NCBI RefSeq assembly: GCF_003258365.1
Contig: NZ_QHKM01000014.1
Coordinates: 30,477 to 94,476, forward strand
From: Hymenobacter edaphi
GTDB taxonomy: Bacteria > Bacteroidota > Bacteroidia > Cytophagales > Hymenobacteraceae
Length of the DNA: 64,000 bases
Direction of reading: 5' to 3'
How positions within the stretch are numbered: position 1 is the first letter of the stretch; every line of letters starts with the position of its first letter. A program made the translations under genes and the position numbers. This document shows positions 50,044 to 59,309 of the stretch, one piece after another. The notes below the pieces were generated by a model. The model was given only the letters and a program-made list of their open reading frames with translations, made no database searches and was not told the origin of the DNA.

Positions 50044-50934
50044 TTAGTTGCGGGGGCGGGCCCGGTCCGCTTTAATAAGGGCGTTTTGCACCAGGATGTC
50101 GGAATAGACCATTTCGGCCGCCTGCCGGGAGGGGCCGGGCTGGGCGGCTTCGGCCAGCAGCCGGTCGGCTTCCTGGCGCAGCTGCATGGCCTTAATCATG
50201 TTGTCGTTGGAGGTATTCAGCGCCACCATCCGCTCGCCTTCGGTCATGGCGTAGCGGCCGGGGTTCTTGAGCGTCGCGTTCATCTCGATGCTCTGCTGGG
50301 TCATCTCGTCGGCAATCTTGTAGTAGCCGAAGGCGGTGGCAATCTTCTTTTTCTGCATCATCTCCTCGTAGGCAAACGTGGAGACGGCGGCTTCCTCGCG
50401 CTTGAGCTGGTACTCGCGGGAGCTCATGCGGTTGTTGCCGGCCGTGGCACCCGAGCCGAAGCGCGAAAACACGTCGTACACCGTGTTCAAATCCTGCTGG
50501 GGGTTGTTGAGCTGCAGGGCCTGGCGCAGGCGCTCGGCCTTCTGAAACACGGGCATGTACTGATTACTCTGCGCCCGGCCCGACATGGCCAGGGCACGGG
50601 CAAACAGCTCCTGCGGGTTGGAGAGGCGCAAATCCTGAATGCTCTGCACCTTGCGCAGGTCGGCCTGCACCTGGCGCTGCAGCTGCAGGGTCTCGTCGGT
50701 AATGTCTTTGACCTGCCCGGTAATGTCCTTGGTGACGCCGGCAATCTGCTTTGCGTCCTTGATGACCTGGTAGTTTTTGACCGTTTCGGTCCACTGGGCC
50801 AGCCGCTTGGCAAACTCCCCAATCTGCACGCCCATGTGCAGGGGGTCGTTCACCACCATCTGGGCGGCCGCTTTTTGGTTCGGTGCGAGAACCAGCACCA
50901 GGGCCACCAGGGCCGGGAAAAGCATCTTTTTCAT
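50044..50934 (-). CDS. VirB5/TrbJ-like periplasmic protein
   Basis: A 296-residue exported protein: signal peptide of about 24 residues ending in AAA, then MVVNDPLHMGVQIGEFAKRL, a signature of TrbJ/VirB5-like proteins, and long helices (QIAGVTKDITGQVKDI, RQVQADLRKVQ). These form the tip or minor component of the transfer apparatus. In Bacteroidetes nomenclature it corresponds to TraI/DUF4141-like proteins; I give no symbol, because the identity is inferred from position and pattern. It lies between the VirB10-like gene and traO. Confidence 0.65.
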   Translation of the reverse strand: MKKMLFPALVALVLVLAPNQKAAAQMVVNDPLHMGVQIGEFAKRLAQWTETVKNYQVIKDAKQIAGVTKDITGQVKDITDETLQLQRQVQADLRKVQSIQDLRLSNPQELFARALAMSGRAQSNQYMPVFQKAERLRQALQLNNPQQDLNTVYDVFSRFGSGATAGNNRMSSREYQLKREEAAVSTFAYEEMMQKKKIATAFGYYKIADEMTQQSIEMNATLKNPGRYAMTEGERMVALNTSNDNMIKAMQLRQEADRLLAEAAQPGPSRQAAEMVYSDILVQNALIKADRARPRN

Positions 50935-50964
50935 CGTGGTATCCGGTTAAGTGAGAAAGAAGAA

Positions 50965-52365
50965 TTAGCGCACAGCGGCTTCCGGGCCAAGCTGGCCGGC
51001 CGTCGCGGTGGTAATCAGGATGGGGTAGCCATCGGGCAGCAGCACATCGCGCAGCTTGGTGCGGGTCTTGGGCCGCGAGAGCACCGAGGCGGCCACGCGG
51101 CCGCCCACGCCTACCACGGAGTTGGCGGCCGAGGCCGAGCGGTCGATGGCCGTGCTGATTTCCTGGGTGGTCTGCTGCTGCAGCTCGTTGCCGGCCATGC
51201 CCGCTTCCCGGGCCACGCGCTTCACCGGGTCAATCATGATGCCCGGCATGTAGTTGAAGTCGTAGATGTCGGCCTGCACCCGCGTCGGGCCCAGGCGGTT
51301 CACTTCCAGCGTCACGTTGTTGGTGCCCACGGTGGCCACGCCGGCAAAGACCATGTTCTTGGGGAAGGTCACCCCGGACACTACGGCGTCTTCCAGCAGG
51401 CGCAGGATAACCACCGAGCCGGTGCGCACCTTCTGCTCGCCGTTGATGACGCACTTGTAAAAGACATCGGGCGCCAGCTGCTGCTCGCGCTGGCTGCCCT
51501 GGGCCATCATACGGGCGGAGTTGCCCACTTTCACGGTGTTGAAGCCATCCATGCCGGAAGCATTCCCGCGGCTGACCAGCAGCTGCGCGGTCTGGTTGGG
51601 GTCGCGGTAGCGCTTGCCGGTCATGCGCTCGTAGGCCGCGCGGGTTTCCGGCGGCGAGGAGCCCAGCATGGCCAGCACGTCTGGGTCGGTTTCAAACGGA
51701 GTGCCGTCCACGTCGCGGGCCGGCATCAGGCTGCGGCCCGCCCGGCCGGCACCAGCGCCTGAGCGGCGTCCACTGCCGCCCCCGGCCGTCAGCCGCCGGC
51801 GGGGCACGACCAGCGTCTGCGCCCGATAGGAGCCGGTAGTGGGGTCCTGAATGGTGGTTTCGATGGTGTCCATGTCGGCCGCGGCCAGGCGGGCCGCTTC
51901 TGCCCGGCGGCTTGCGGCCTGCGCGGCCGCTTGGGCGCGGCGCCGCTTGCGCAGGGCCAGGCCGGTAGTATCGACGGCAAATACGTCCACGACATCCTGG
52001 TCGGTGGCCCGGGCCGGGGCGCTCTGGGCATCCTGCTCGGCGCGGCGCTGGGCTTCAATCTGGGCGGAGGGCGAGGCGGCCGGTGCCGGCGGCGCCGTTT
52101 CCACTGAGGGAATTGCGGGCTCGATGTTGGCCGAAGCAGCTGCCACCGGCTCGCGCTCCTGCTGGGCCGCCCGCTGCGCGGCTTTCAGCCACAGCACCAG
52201 GCCGCCGATGATGAGCACCAGCAGCAGGCCGGCCAGCACCATCCAGTTGGCGCGCAGCAGCTCAGCAGGGGTGCGCTTAGCCGGGGCAGCAACCGGAGCG
52301 GTCTGCTCAGCTTCCGGATTGGAAATGGGGCGATTGTCGGAGGTGGGAGGAAGGATGGGTTCCAT
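50965..52365 (-). CDS. traM: Conjugative transfer protein TraM, VirB10-like
   Basis: Inner-membrane-anchored channel protein that links inner and outer parts of the secretion system. The 466-residue protein has a Pro-rich start, a transmembrane span at about 45-65 (NWMVLAGLLLVLIIGGLVLW), a long Ala/Arg-rich, low-complexity linker, and a C-terminal beta domain (SVVILRLLEDAVVSGVTFP, YDFNYMPGIMI) typical of TraM/VirB10. It is in the operon after the VirB9-like gene with a 17-base gap. Confidence 0.85.
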   Translation of the reverse strand: MEPILPPTSDNRPISNPEAEQTAPVAAPAKRTPAELLRANWMVLAGLLLVLIIGGLVLWLKAAQRAAQQEREPVAAASANIEPAIPSVETAPPAPAASPSAQIEAQRRAEQDAQSAPARATDQDVVDVFAVDTTGLALRKRRRAQAAAQAASRRAEAARLAAADMDTIETTIQDPTTGSYRAQTLVVPRRRLTAGGGSGRRSGAGAGRAGRSLMPARDVDGTPFETDPDVLAMLGSSPPETRAAYERMTGKRYRDPNQTAQLLVSRGNASGMDGFNTVKVGNSARMMAQGSQREQQLAPDVFYKCVINGEQKVRTGSVVILRLLEDAVVSGVTFPKNMVFAGVATVGTNNVTLEVNRLGPTRVQADIYDFNYMPGIMIDPVKRVAREAGMAGNELQQQTTQEISTAIDRSASAANSVVGVGGRVAASVLSRPKTRTKLRDVLLPDGYPILITTATAGQLGPEAAVR

Positions 52366-52382
52366 AGCAGGGAGTAGCGGCG

Positions 52383-53282
52383 TTAGATGGTGGAGGCGCG
52401 GTTTATCACGCGGGAGGGCACGGGCAGCACCAGCACCCGGGCGCCGTTAAGCTCGCGCAGGGTTACTTCCAGGTAGCCGCGCTCGGTGGCCGCATACAGC
52501 GGAATGGCATAGGTGAGGTAGCCCGTGGTGCGCCCGGTAATCACCTGGTTCGGGCGTCCTCCGGAGGGGGCCAGGGGGCGCCGGGCCTCGTTCTTTTTGC
52601 GGGCCAGAAACTTCTTCTGGGCGTTTTCCACCAGCTGGAAGTCGGTAAAATCCACGTTGTAGTCAATGTTGGTCTTGTTGATGACCTTGAAGCGCAGGTA
52701 GGTAAAATCCTTGTCGTTGCGCACGTTGGCCAGCGACAGCACTAGGTCGTTGTCGACCACGGCCACAGCTTGGTGCTCCTCGCGGGCTTTGCGCAGCTGG
52801 CTGAGCTTGCCCTCGACGACGGCTTTCTTTTCCCGCTCCTTGTCCAAGGCCAGCTCATTTTCCGGCGCGGCGCCAGTGGAGGAGACGCTTTTGCCGTTGA
52901 TGCTCAGCGCGCCGTCCTTCTGGAAATCGTAGAGCTGCAGCACCGGCCGATCCGCGTACACGAGCCGGCCCATCCAGTATTTGGAGCCGTAGCGGATGAG
53001 CATGGGCGTGGGCGGGACGTGCTTGCGCTTGGCCCGCACGAACACGGCATTGGCTTCAATCTTGACCAGGTAGTTGCCGGCCATGCCCACGTCGACCAGC
53101 GACACGGGCCCGCCAAACACCAGGTAAGTCGTGGAGGAATCGGATACGGCCACGTCAAGGAGGTTGTCAGAGGTTGCCAACGCCATATTTGGGGTGGTGG
53201 CAGTACTTTGCGCAGCAGCCGGCGCCGTATGCAGCAGCAGTAAAGACAGCCCCAGCAAGGCCGGGAGGGTGTAGAGTCGCAT
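52383..53282 (-). CDS. traN: Conjugative transfer protein TraN (DUF4138), VirB9-like
   Basis: A 299-residue exported protein with signal peptide (about 1-24, AAAQS) and the DUF4138 domain: YLVFGGPVSLVDVG, NYLVKIEANAVFVRAK and a C-terminal YLTYAIPLYAATERGYLEV. It should form the outer-membrane-proximal ring with TraM. It is downstream of traK with a 19-base gap. The domain order and length agree with the family. Confidence 0.85.
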   Translation of the reverse strand: MRLYTLPALLGLSLLLLHTAPAAAQSTATTPNMALATSDNLLDVAVSDSSTTYLVFGGPVSLVDVGMAGNYLVKIEANAVFVRAKRKHVPPTPMLIRYGSKYWMGRLVYADRPVLQLYDFQKDGALSINGKSVSSTGAAPENELALDKEREKKAVVEGKLSQLRKAREEHQAVAVVDNDLVLSLANVRNDKDFTYLRFKVINKTNIDYNVDFTDFQLVENAQKKFLARKKNEARRPLAPSGGRPNQVITGRTTGYLTYAIPLYAATERGYLEVTLRELNGARVLVLPVPSRVINRASTI

Positions 53283-53301
53283 CGGAAGAAGGGATTGGTG
53301 A

Positions 53302-54051
53302 TTAGTTAGCGGGGGCAGTGGGAGCGGGCGTAGTGGCCGGAGCCGTTGGCTCGACGGGCGTGCCGCCCGGAGCCAGGCCGCGCTGGGCTTCCTGCAGGCG
53401 GCGCTGGCGGTCGGCCTCCTGGGCCTGCAGCAGCTCCTGCTCTTCCCGCGTCAGCTGCGGGTTGTAGGGGATGTAGTCGAAGTTGGTGATGAGCAGCCCG
53501 TAGGGGTTGGCATCCGAGCGGTTGGTTTCCTCCAGGTTGAACTTGGCGGCCAGCGGCAGGGGCTCCTTCTGCTGGCCCCCGATGAAAATGCGCTGCTTGA
53601 TGTAGACCGAGCCCGACCAGGGGCGCTTGCTCATGTCCACCAGCACGCTGTCCACGGTTACCACGTTGCGGGCGGCGTAGCGCTCGTAGTTCTGTAGCAC
53701 CTGCCCGCGGGTGAAGCCCTCGTAGATACGCCGGCCGCCGCGGCCCTCAATCAGGGGCAGGGCCGCGTCCAGGTTGGCCTTGAAGGTGTATTGGTCGTGG
53801 CCAAACATGGTTTGCATGAACTGGCGCACCAGGTTGCGGGCCTCGTAGGGCGTGTGGGCGTCGTTGCCGGCCGAGAGGGCCGCCACCGAGCCGGTTTGCG
53901 AGACGACGTACACGCGCCGGCCGCTGTTTTCGTAGGCGCGGTACACCAGGAAGCCCGAGGCCAGGGCCACGAGCAGCAGGGCGAGCACGCTGCCCAGCGC
54001 CAGGTTGCGCATGGTAGAGAAAGAGGTACTTAAGTCTTTGGCGGAATCCAT
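53302..54051 (-). CDS. traK: Conjugative transfer protein TraK, VirB8-like
   Basis: A 249-residue inner-membrane protein: one transmembrane span near 18-40 (LALGSVLALLLVALASGFLV) and a periplasmic VirB8-like domain (LVRQFMQTMFGHDQYTF, YEGFTRGQVLQNYER, WSGSVYIKQRIFIG) with a Gln/Ala/Pro-rich tail. It stabilises the core complex and follows the lipoprotein gene in the operon after a 42-base gap. Confidence 0.85.
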   Translation of the reverse strand: MDSAKDLSTSFSTMRNLALGSVLALLLVALASGFLVYRAYENSGRRVYVVSQTGSVAALSAGNDAHTPYEARNLVRQFMQTMFGHDQYTFKANLDAALPLIEGRGGRRIYEGFTRGQVLQNYERYAARNVVTVDSVLVDMSKRPWSGSVYIKQRIFIGGQQKEPLPLAAKFNLEETNRSDANPYGLLITNFDYIPYNPQLTREEQELLQAQEADRQRRLQEAQRGLAPGGTPVEPTAPATTPAPTAPAN

Positions 54052-54093
54052 GGGTGAGTGGTTGTGAGTGTTGAGAGGGAATGCCTTTTTGCC

Positions 54094-54768
54094 CTATTGC
54101 CCCGGTGATTGGAGCGTGAGAAAGGTCATTCTGTTGGGTTCCGGTAAGCCGGAAGGGTCGCGGTAGGGGTACACCACTAGGGCCGGCTGCTTCTGGTTGT
54201 TATGCCCCGTGTAGGCATACAAGGTGCCGCGTACCGTCACGGGCGTATGGGGATGGATTTGCGACACCGTGAAGCGCTCCGGCTTCGTCAGGCCCTGGGC
54301 TCCGACCTGGAAGCTGGCCAGCGAATCGGTGCCGTTCGGCGCGTATAGCGGCAACGAGGCCGGTACCTTTTCCTTAGGCCCGTAGCCCACGGGCTGCCAG
54401 CGGAGCACGGCTTCGTAGGAAATGCGGTAGCCGGGCGCGGTGCTGACTTTCCGACCGCCGGGGCGGTCCGGGTCCGAGCCCCACATCCAGGGCAGCGTTA
54501 CTTGCATGGGCTCCGTCTTCAGGACCTTGGCGGAAACAACCTGCAGGTAACCTTGCTTCGACGTTTGCTGCTCCACGCCCGGGCGCACATCGAACGCGGA
54601 AGGAGACAAAGGAGCCGGCGCGCTGACGGCTGAAGCGGCTGCCGCTGGGGCAGATTGGCTGGAACCAGATTCAGGGGTGGTGGTAGCGGGTGTGGTATTG
54701 TCTGATTGGCAGCTTGAAGCGAGGCAGCAAAGCAGGATAGCAGTGAGGGATAAAGGCAGGCTTTTCAT
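54094..54768 (-). CDS. Tra-operon lipoprotein
   Basis: A 224-residue lipoprotein: MKSLPLSLTAILLCCLASSC carries a lipobox with Cys20. A Ser/Thr/Ala-rich linker follows, then a beta domain (YLQVVSAKVLKTEPMQVTL, YRISYEAVLRWQPVGYG). It is in the place where VirB7-like or other accessory lipoproteins are found. No close family recognised. The function in the outer part of the channel is inferred from position. Confidence 0.7.
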   Translation of the reverse strand: MKSLPLSLTAILLCCLASSCQSDNTTPATTTPESGSSQSAPAAAASAVSAPAPLSPSAFDVRPGVEQQTSKQGYLQVVSAKVLKTEPMQVTLPWMWGSDPDRPGGRKVSTAPGYRISYEAVLRWQPVGYGPKEKVPASLPLYAPNGTDSLASFQVGAQGLTKPERFTVSQIHPHTPVTVRGTLYAYTGHNNQKQPALVVYPYRDPSGLPEPNRMTFLTLQSPGQ

Positions 54769-54793
54769 AGCGTGACAGGTTGGGTGGAAAGAG

Positions 54794-55918
54794 CTATTTG
54801 GTCCAGATGCCGGAGGCGCGTTGCCGGTAGGATGGGTTCAGGGCGTCGGACATCGTGATGACCGGCAGACCGGAGGAAGCGGAAGCGCTGGGGGCTTCGC
54901 TACTGGCGGCTGCGCTACTGCTTGGGACGGCGGCACTACCGCCACCTCCCCCACCGCCGCCCCCGTTCCCCAGGGCGCGGCCAACGGCACTCGATAAGCC
55001 GCCCCCACCGGGGGCCACGACGCCGGCGGCAGCCGTGGCCGCGCCAACGCCCATGCCGGTCATGGACCCGATAAAGCCTTGCGCGGCCGAGGAGCCGATG
55101 AACATCGAGGTGAGGTAAGGCACCATCACGTAGAGCAGCACGAAGGCCACGGATGTGAGCATAAACATCTGGTCATCGACCGACTGCTGGGGCCCATTCA
55201 CGATGTTGCCAAACAGCCCCCCGGGGGCGCGGGCCGACTCTGCGTAGAACTTGTAGAGCGTGTCGAGCAGCACGAACGTCAGCCCCCACATCTGCACCGC
55301 CAGGAAGTTCTGCAGCCACTTCATGGCCAGCTGACCGAAGGAAGGCACGACCGACAGGGTCATGGCAATCGGGCCGCAGACGTACAGAAAACCCAGGATG
55401 AACTGCTGGATGAACGTCATGATTTTGCGGATGATGAGCACCGTGGTGGCCGTAAACACCCGGGTCATCAGCCCCGAAAACGTGAACGTGGACAGCGTTT
55501 CCGAAATGCTGGTCATCAGTGCCGACGCGCCCGAGACGATGTCGCCAATGCCCATGGAATCGTTGCGGGCCGCCGCTGCCACGGCCGGCGGGGTGGTCAG
55601 GTCGCGTAGCGCCTCGGCTGCTGACTGGTTTGTGGTAAACAGCGCCGTAAAGGCCGCAATGCCCGTGCCCAGCGTGTCCACCAGCGTCTGGTAGAAGAAG
55701 AGCAGGAAGAATATCCAGGTAGCCTTGATAATCGGCCCCCAGTCCATGGCCAGGCCGCTACCGGAGATAAAGCCCCGCCCGATGGTGTAGAGCAGGGCGA
55801 TGCCCATCAGCGAGGGGGTGATGAAGCGGCAGGCCGTGAGCACCACCTGCAGGGTCTGGTCGCAGGCCCGCAGAAAGCCCGGGTCGATGCCGTAGGCTAC
55901 CATCGCGAACATGCTCAT
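54794..55918 (-). CDS. traJ: Conjugative transfer protein TraJ, VirB6-like
   Basis: A 374-residue multi-span inner-membrane protein (hydrophobic segments near 25-50, 65-90, 160-190, 205-225 and 255-275) with a Gly-run (GGGGGGGGG) and a Ser/Ala-rich disordered tail. The size, number of spans and position beside the VirB4-like gene fit TraJ/VirB6 of Bacteroidetes elements. The start (ATG 55918) overlaps the stop of the VirB4-like gene by 4 bases (ATGA), so the two are translationally coupled. Confidence 0.8.
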   Translation of the reverse strand: MSMFAMVAYGIDPGFLRACDQTLQVVLTACRFITPSLMGIALLYTIGRGFISGSGLAMDWGPIIKATWIFFLLFFYQTLVDTLGTGIAAFTALFTTNQSAAEALRDLTTPPAVAAAARNDSMGIGDIVSGASALMTSISETLSTFTFSGLMTRVFTATTVLIIRKIMTFIQQFILGFLYVCGPIAMTLSVVPSFGQLAMKWLQNFLAVQMWGLTFVLLDTLYKFYAESARAPGGLFGNIVNGPQQSVDDQMFMLTSVAFVLLYVMVPYLTSMFIGSSAAQGFIGSMTGMGVGAATAAAGVVAPGGGGLSSAVGRALGNGGGGGGGGGSAAVPSSSAAASSEAPSASASSGLPVITMSDALNPSYRQRASGIWTK

Positions 55919-58530
55919 TTCGCCAGGGCCCCTTTCCGGGCCTGTTTATCTTCCACGAACTGGTCGACGGCGTAGTCCAGGCGCTGCACCCGCACGGGCT
56001 CGTACTCAATCTGCCCCTCGGCGTTGAGCAGCACGTGGCCGTTTTTGTCGGTGCGGGGCCGCTGCTGAGTCTGCTGGTAGAACTTGACCAGCTTGTTGAG
56101 GTGGTTGCGCTCCACGGGCTTGGAGGTCAGGATGGCATCGAGCTGCGGCGAGGCCTCCAGCGCAAATACTTTCCCCTTGGCGCCCTGCTTGATGAAAAAC
56201 TCGCGCAGGGCCTCGGTGGAGCGCACCGACTTAATCAAATCCATCTCGTGGCCGGTCAGGCCCAGCGGGGCCTGCAGCTGCGCCAGCGAGTCGGGGTTGA
56301 CGTGGCGCAGGATAATCTTGGTGGCCGAGTTGTTGATGATGGCCGGCCCGATTTTGCTGCTGGTAATCTCGGTGATGCCCTGGGTGATGATGGTGACCGA
56401 GCCGTTGGTTTTGCGGATGGTGCGGTACATCGACTCGATGAACTCGGAGAGCACGCCCGAAAGCATGGTCCAGGCCTCGTCCAGGGCGATGTACTTGATG
56501 TCGTCGGGAAACTTGCGGAACAAATCCAGGCTCAGTTCGGTGATGAGCATGGCCACCACCGGGTAGAGGTCGGGGTCGGCCTGCACCTTGGCCAGGTCAA
56601 AGCAGATGAGCCGGTACTCCGACAAATCCACGTCGCGCTTGGCGTTGAGCACCCGCTCGTAGCGGCCGCCGGTTATGTACTGGCCCAGCACCAGGAAGAA
56701 CTGGTGCATGTCGATGTACTTCAGGTTTTTCTGGTACTGCCGGCGGGCGCCATCCAGCGGGTCGGGCTCTACGCCCTCCCCCGGCACGGCCACCGACTTC
56801 TGCATTTCCTGGTCGTAGCCCTCCACGAAGCGGTAGAAGCTTTCCATGCCGGGAAACTCCTCGTCCTTCTGGTTCAGGCGCGGGCTCTCGTTGAGGCAGG
56901 CGTAGTACTCAATCAGAAAGCGCGAGAGAATGGTGCGCTCCGACTTATCCAGGGCCGTGTCCTTGCCCCCCTTCCAGAGCGCGGCCAGCAGGGCCAGGTG
57001 AAAGTTGGTTTTCTCGTCGTTGTAGAGCCACTTGCCCGCCGCGTCGCGTGGCACCACGAAGGGGTTAAATTCGATGGGGCGCTGCGGGTCGTACTCGAAG
57101 TAGGTATTATCGAAGTCCTCCCCGTTGAGCGACTGCAGCACGTTGCGGTAGGTGCCGCCCACGTCCATGATGATTTGCCGGGCGCCCTTTTCGAAGCGCT
57201 GCACAATCAGGTTGCCGAAGGTGTAGCTCTTGCCCGAGCCCGAGGGGCCGATAACAATGGCATTCTGGTTGTCCAGGGCCGTGTTGAAGAGGTTTACCTG
57301 CACCAGGTTACGGAACCGGTCGGTCAGGTACTCCCCCACCGGGTCGGTTTTGTAAGTGGCCGTCCAGTGGGTGTAGCAGGAGCCGCGGTCGGCGGTGCTC
57401 GTCAGCCAGCGGTCGGGCACCTGCCAGGCGTTGCCGGGCAGCAAACCGAAGAACACGGGCAGGGCCAGGTAGCTTTCGACCACGCTTTCCGTGCCGAACA
57501 TGTAGCGAAAGGCCGCGGTGGCCCGCTCCACGTTCTCGCGCCGGCTGGTGTCGTTGGTGTCCCAGAGCACGCACGAGAGGTGCAGGCCCACAATCTGTTT
57601 GTTTTCGGCCCGCACCTCGGCCGTGAACTCCTCGACTTCGGCGGCCCGCAGGTGGTTATCCTGAGTGGCCAGAAACGAGAGCGAGGCGTTGAGCTTGCGG
57701 TCGGTATCCAGCGAGCTGAGCTCGGCGCGGGTATCCTGAATCAGCAGGGCCTGGGTGAGCACGTGGGGGCACTGCAGGATGTGGGTGAGCGGGTAGAGCA
57801 TCGGCGCCGTCACCCCGTAGCTGTTGCGCACGGCCGGGTAGGCATCCGAGCCCTGCCCTACCATCGATAGCACGTTTACTTTCTGCTCGCCCACGCTGAA
57901 GGTGCCCAGGTCGTTGCCAATTTCGCGCTCCTGCCGGGTGGGCTGGCCGTCGAAGTTGAGGTTGAAGTACTGCAGGTAGATCTGGTGAATCTCCGCGCTG
58001 GGCAGGCGCTCGAAGGTGACACCGCCCAGGTTCTTGATGCCCTGGATGAATTCCACGGCGCCGCTTTCGGCGGCTTCGAGCGTGTGCACGAGCTGGGCAA
58101 ACGGGTTTTTGAGCACCGCTTCGCCGGCGCGGGCCACCAGGGCATTCACCGCGTTGGTCTTGGGCGACTTGACGGCCACCGGGGCGAAGGAGAGGAACAG
58201 GTAGGACTTCTGGAACAGCACCAGCCGCTCGAAGAAGTGCTTGTTCATCTTGTTTTCGAAGTAGGTCTGCTGCGTTTTGTCCTCGCGGTAGGGCCGGTCG
58301 TAGTAGATGTCGGTTTTCTGCACGATGGTGCCCACCGGCAGGGGCCGGAGCACGCCCACCAGCGCGGTCTGGAAGGCCTCGTAGTCGTCGGCGGTCCAGC
58401 TCTCCATCTCGGCGGGCTCCACACGGAAGCCCACCGCGACGCGGCCGTCCTTGAAAACCACCTTGTCGCCCTCGAAGCTGTGCACCGGCATGACGGCGTT
58501 AAACGCGGCCGTTTTGGGCTTTTTGGTCAT
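55915..58530 (-). CDS. traG: Conjugation ATPase TraG, VirB4-like
   Basis: The energising ATPase of the transfer channel. The 871-residue protein has an N-terminal TraG/VirB4 domain (VGFRVEPAEMESWTADDYE and FFERLVLF), Walker A GPSGSGKS (about 424-431), DVGGTYRNVL, and a Walker B region YIALDEAWTML followed by IITQGITE. It is the longest gene of the operon and a near-certain marker for a complete conjugation system. It overlaps the preceding VirB3-like gene by 32 bases. Confidence 0.95.
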   Translation of the reverse strand: MTKKPKTAAFNAVMPVHSFEGDKVVFKDGRVAVGFRVEPAEMESWTADDYEAFQTALVGVLRPLPVGTIVQKTDIYYDRPYREDKTQQTYFENKMNKHFFERLVLFQKSYLFLSFAPVAVKSPKTNAVNALVARAGEAVLKNPFAQLVHTLEAAESGAVEFIQGIKNLGGVTFERLPSAEIHQIYLQYFNLNFDGQPTRQEREIGNDLGTFSVGEQKVNVLSMVGQGSDAYPAVRNSYGVTAPMLYPLTHILQCPHVLTQALLIQDTRAELSSLDTDRKLNASLSFLATQDNHLRAAEVEEFTAEVRAENKQIVGLHLSCVLWDTNDTSRRENVERATAAFRYMFGTESVVESYLALPVFFGLLPGNAWQVPDRWLTSTADRGSCYTHWTATYKTDPVGEYLTDRFRNLVQVNLFNTALDNQNAIVIGPSGSGKSYTFGNLIVQRFEKGARQIIMDVGGTYRNVLQSLNGEDFDNTYFEYDPQRPIEFNPFVVPRDAAGKWLYNDEKTNFHLALLAALWKGGKDTALDKSERTILSRFLIEYYACLNESPRLNQKDEEFPGMESFYRFVEGYDQEMQKSVAVPGEGVEPDPLDGARRQYQKNLKYIDMHQFFLVLGQYITGGRYERVLNAKRDVDLSEYRLICFDLAKVQADPDLYPVVAMLITELSLDLFRKFPDDIKYIALDEAWTMLSGVLSEFIESMYRTIRKTNGSVTIITQGITEITSSKIGPAIINNSATKIILRHVNPDSLAQLQAPLGLTGHEMDLIKSVRSTEALREFFIKQGAKGKVFALEASPQLDAILTSKPVERNHLNKLVKFYQQTQQRPRTDKNGHVLLNAEGQIEYEPVRVQRLDYAVDQFVEDKQARKGALAK

Positions 58531-58825
58531 GGTTGGGGGTGGGAAGGGGCCCCACCGCTAAGCGGCGGGGCTGGATGAAGGTGAAGGAGAGCCAGCCCAT
58601 CAGAAAGCCGGGCGCCTGCCGCTTGCTCAGGTAGCGCAGGCCCAGAATCAGACCCAGCTCGACGAGGACGACGAGCAGGTACACTAGGCGCGGAATCTTG
58701 ATGGCCATGCCCAGAAAACCGAGCAGCAGCACCGAGCCGATGAAGAGGCCGACCATAATGCCCAAGTCCTGGATGTTCATGCCCAGCACCTGCGCAGGCC
58801 GCTCAATGGATTTGTAGGAGCGCAT
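58499..58825 (-). CDS. TraF-like inner-membrane protein (DUF4133, VirB3-like)
   Basis: A 108-residue membrane protein with two close spans (MVGLFIGSVLLLGFLGMAI and LVYLLVVLVELGLILGLRY) and a short C-terminal cytoplasmic tail, as in DUF4133/VirB3 proteins. Starts at 58855 and 58849 are also open, but these overlap the upstream gene by 23 or 17 bases; ATG 58825, 7 bases after that stop, is preferred. It overlaps traG by 32 bases. Confidence 0.7.
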   Translation of the reverse strand: MRSYKSIERPAQVLGMNIQDLGIMVGLFIGSVLLLGFLGMAIKIPRLVYLLVVLVELGLILGLRYLSKRQAPGFLMGWLSFTFIQPRRLAVGPLPTPNHDQKAQNGRV

Positions 58826-58832
58826 GGTGAGG

Positions 58833-59252
58833 TTAGCGTACGCCTCCATCGCCACCGCCCACGGCGCTGACCAAATCGTCCTTGAACAGTTGGAAGCCGA
58901 ACCAGAGAATCACGCCGCCCACGAGCCAGCCCAACGAGCCCAGCGCGTCGGGCGCGCCCTGCACGAACTTCATCACCACCCGAATCAGGCCCACGATGAG
59001 CACGATGGCGAAAATGACCTGCACGATGCCCACGACGGTTTCCTGCACGCCTTCGAGCGCCGCCGCGGCGCCCCCGCCGCCCAACTGGGCGCGGGCCGGG
59101 CTGGTAGCCAGGGCCAGGGTGGTGAGCAGGGCCGCTACGCGCTGCTCGGCTTGGGAAGGCTGGTAGGTTCGGCCGGCCGCGGCCAGCGTGTGCATCGTTT
59201 CAGTTGCCGTTGCGGCGTGGGTACGGGCTCGGGAAAGAAGGTTGGTTAGCAT
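58833..59252 (-). CDS. TraE-like pilin (DUF4134, VirB2-like)
   Basis: A 139-residue protein with an N-terminal signal/leader region ending near AQLGGGG, then two hydrophobic helices (VVGIVQVIFAIVLIVGLIRVV and LGSLGWLVGGVILWFGF) typical of VirB2-like pilins and DUF4134. It is the likely pilus subunit and is located immediately before the VirB3-like gene, the normal order. Confidence 0.75.
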   Translation of the reverse strand: MLTNLLSRARTHAATATETMHTLAAAGRTYQPSQAEQRVAALLTTLALATSPARAQLGGGGAAAALEGVQETVVGIVQVIFAIVLIVGLIRVVMKFVQGAPDALGSLGWLVGGVILWFGFQLFKDDLVSAVGGGDGGVR

Positions 59253-59309
59253 AGAGAGAAGGATGGATGGAAACAGGGCGCTTATCTCCCCGAAAAGCAG
59301 GTGTGGCAG

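Noticed and set aside
50086..51762. 558-codon plus-strand frame opposite the VirB5- and VirB10-like genes
   Set aside because: Spans two genes and their gap on the other strand; no domain and biased His/Gly composition.
56035..57870. 611-codon plus-strand frame opposite traG
   Set aside because: Shadow of the antisense strand in G+C-rich coding DNA; composition is His/Gly/Val-rich, without family motifs, and traG is certain.
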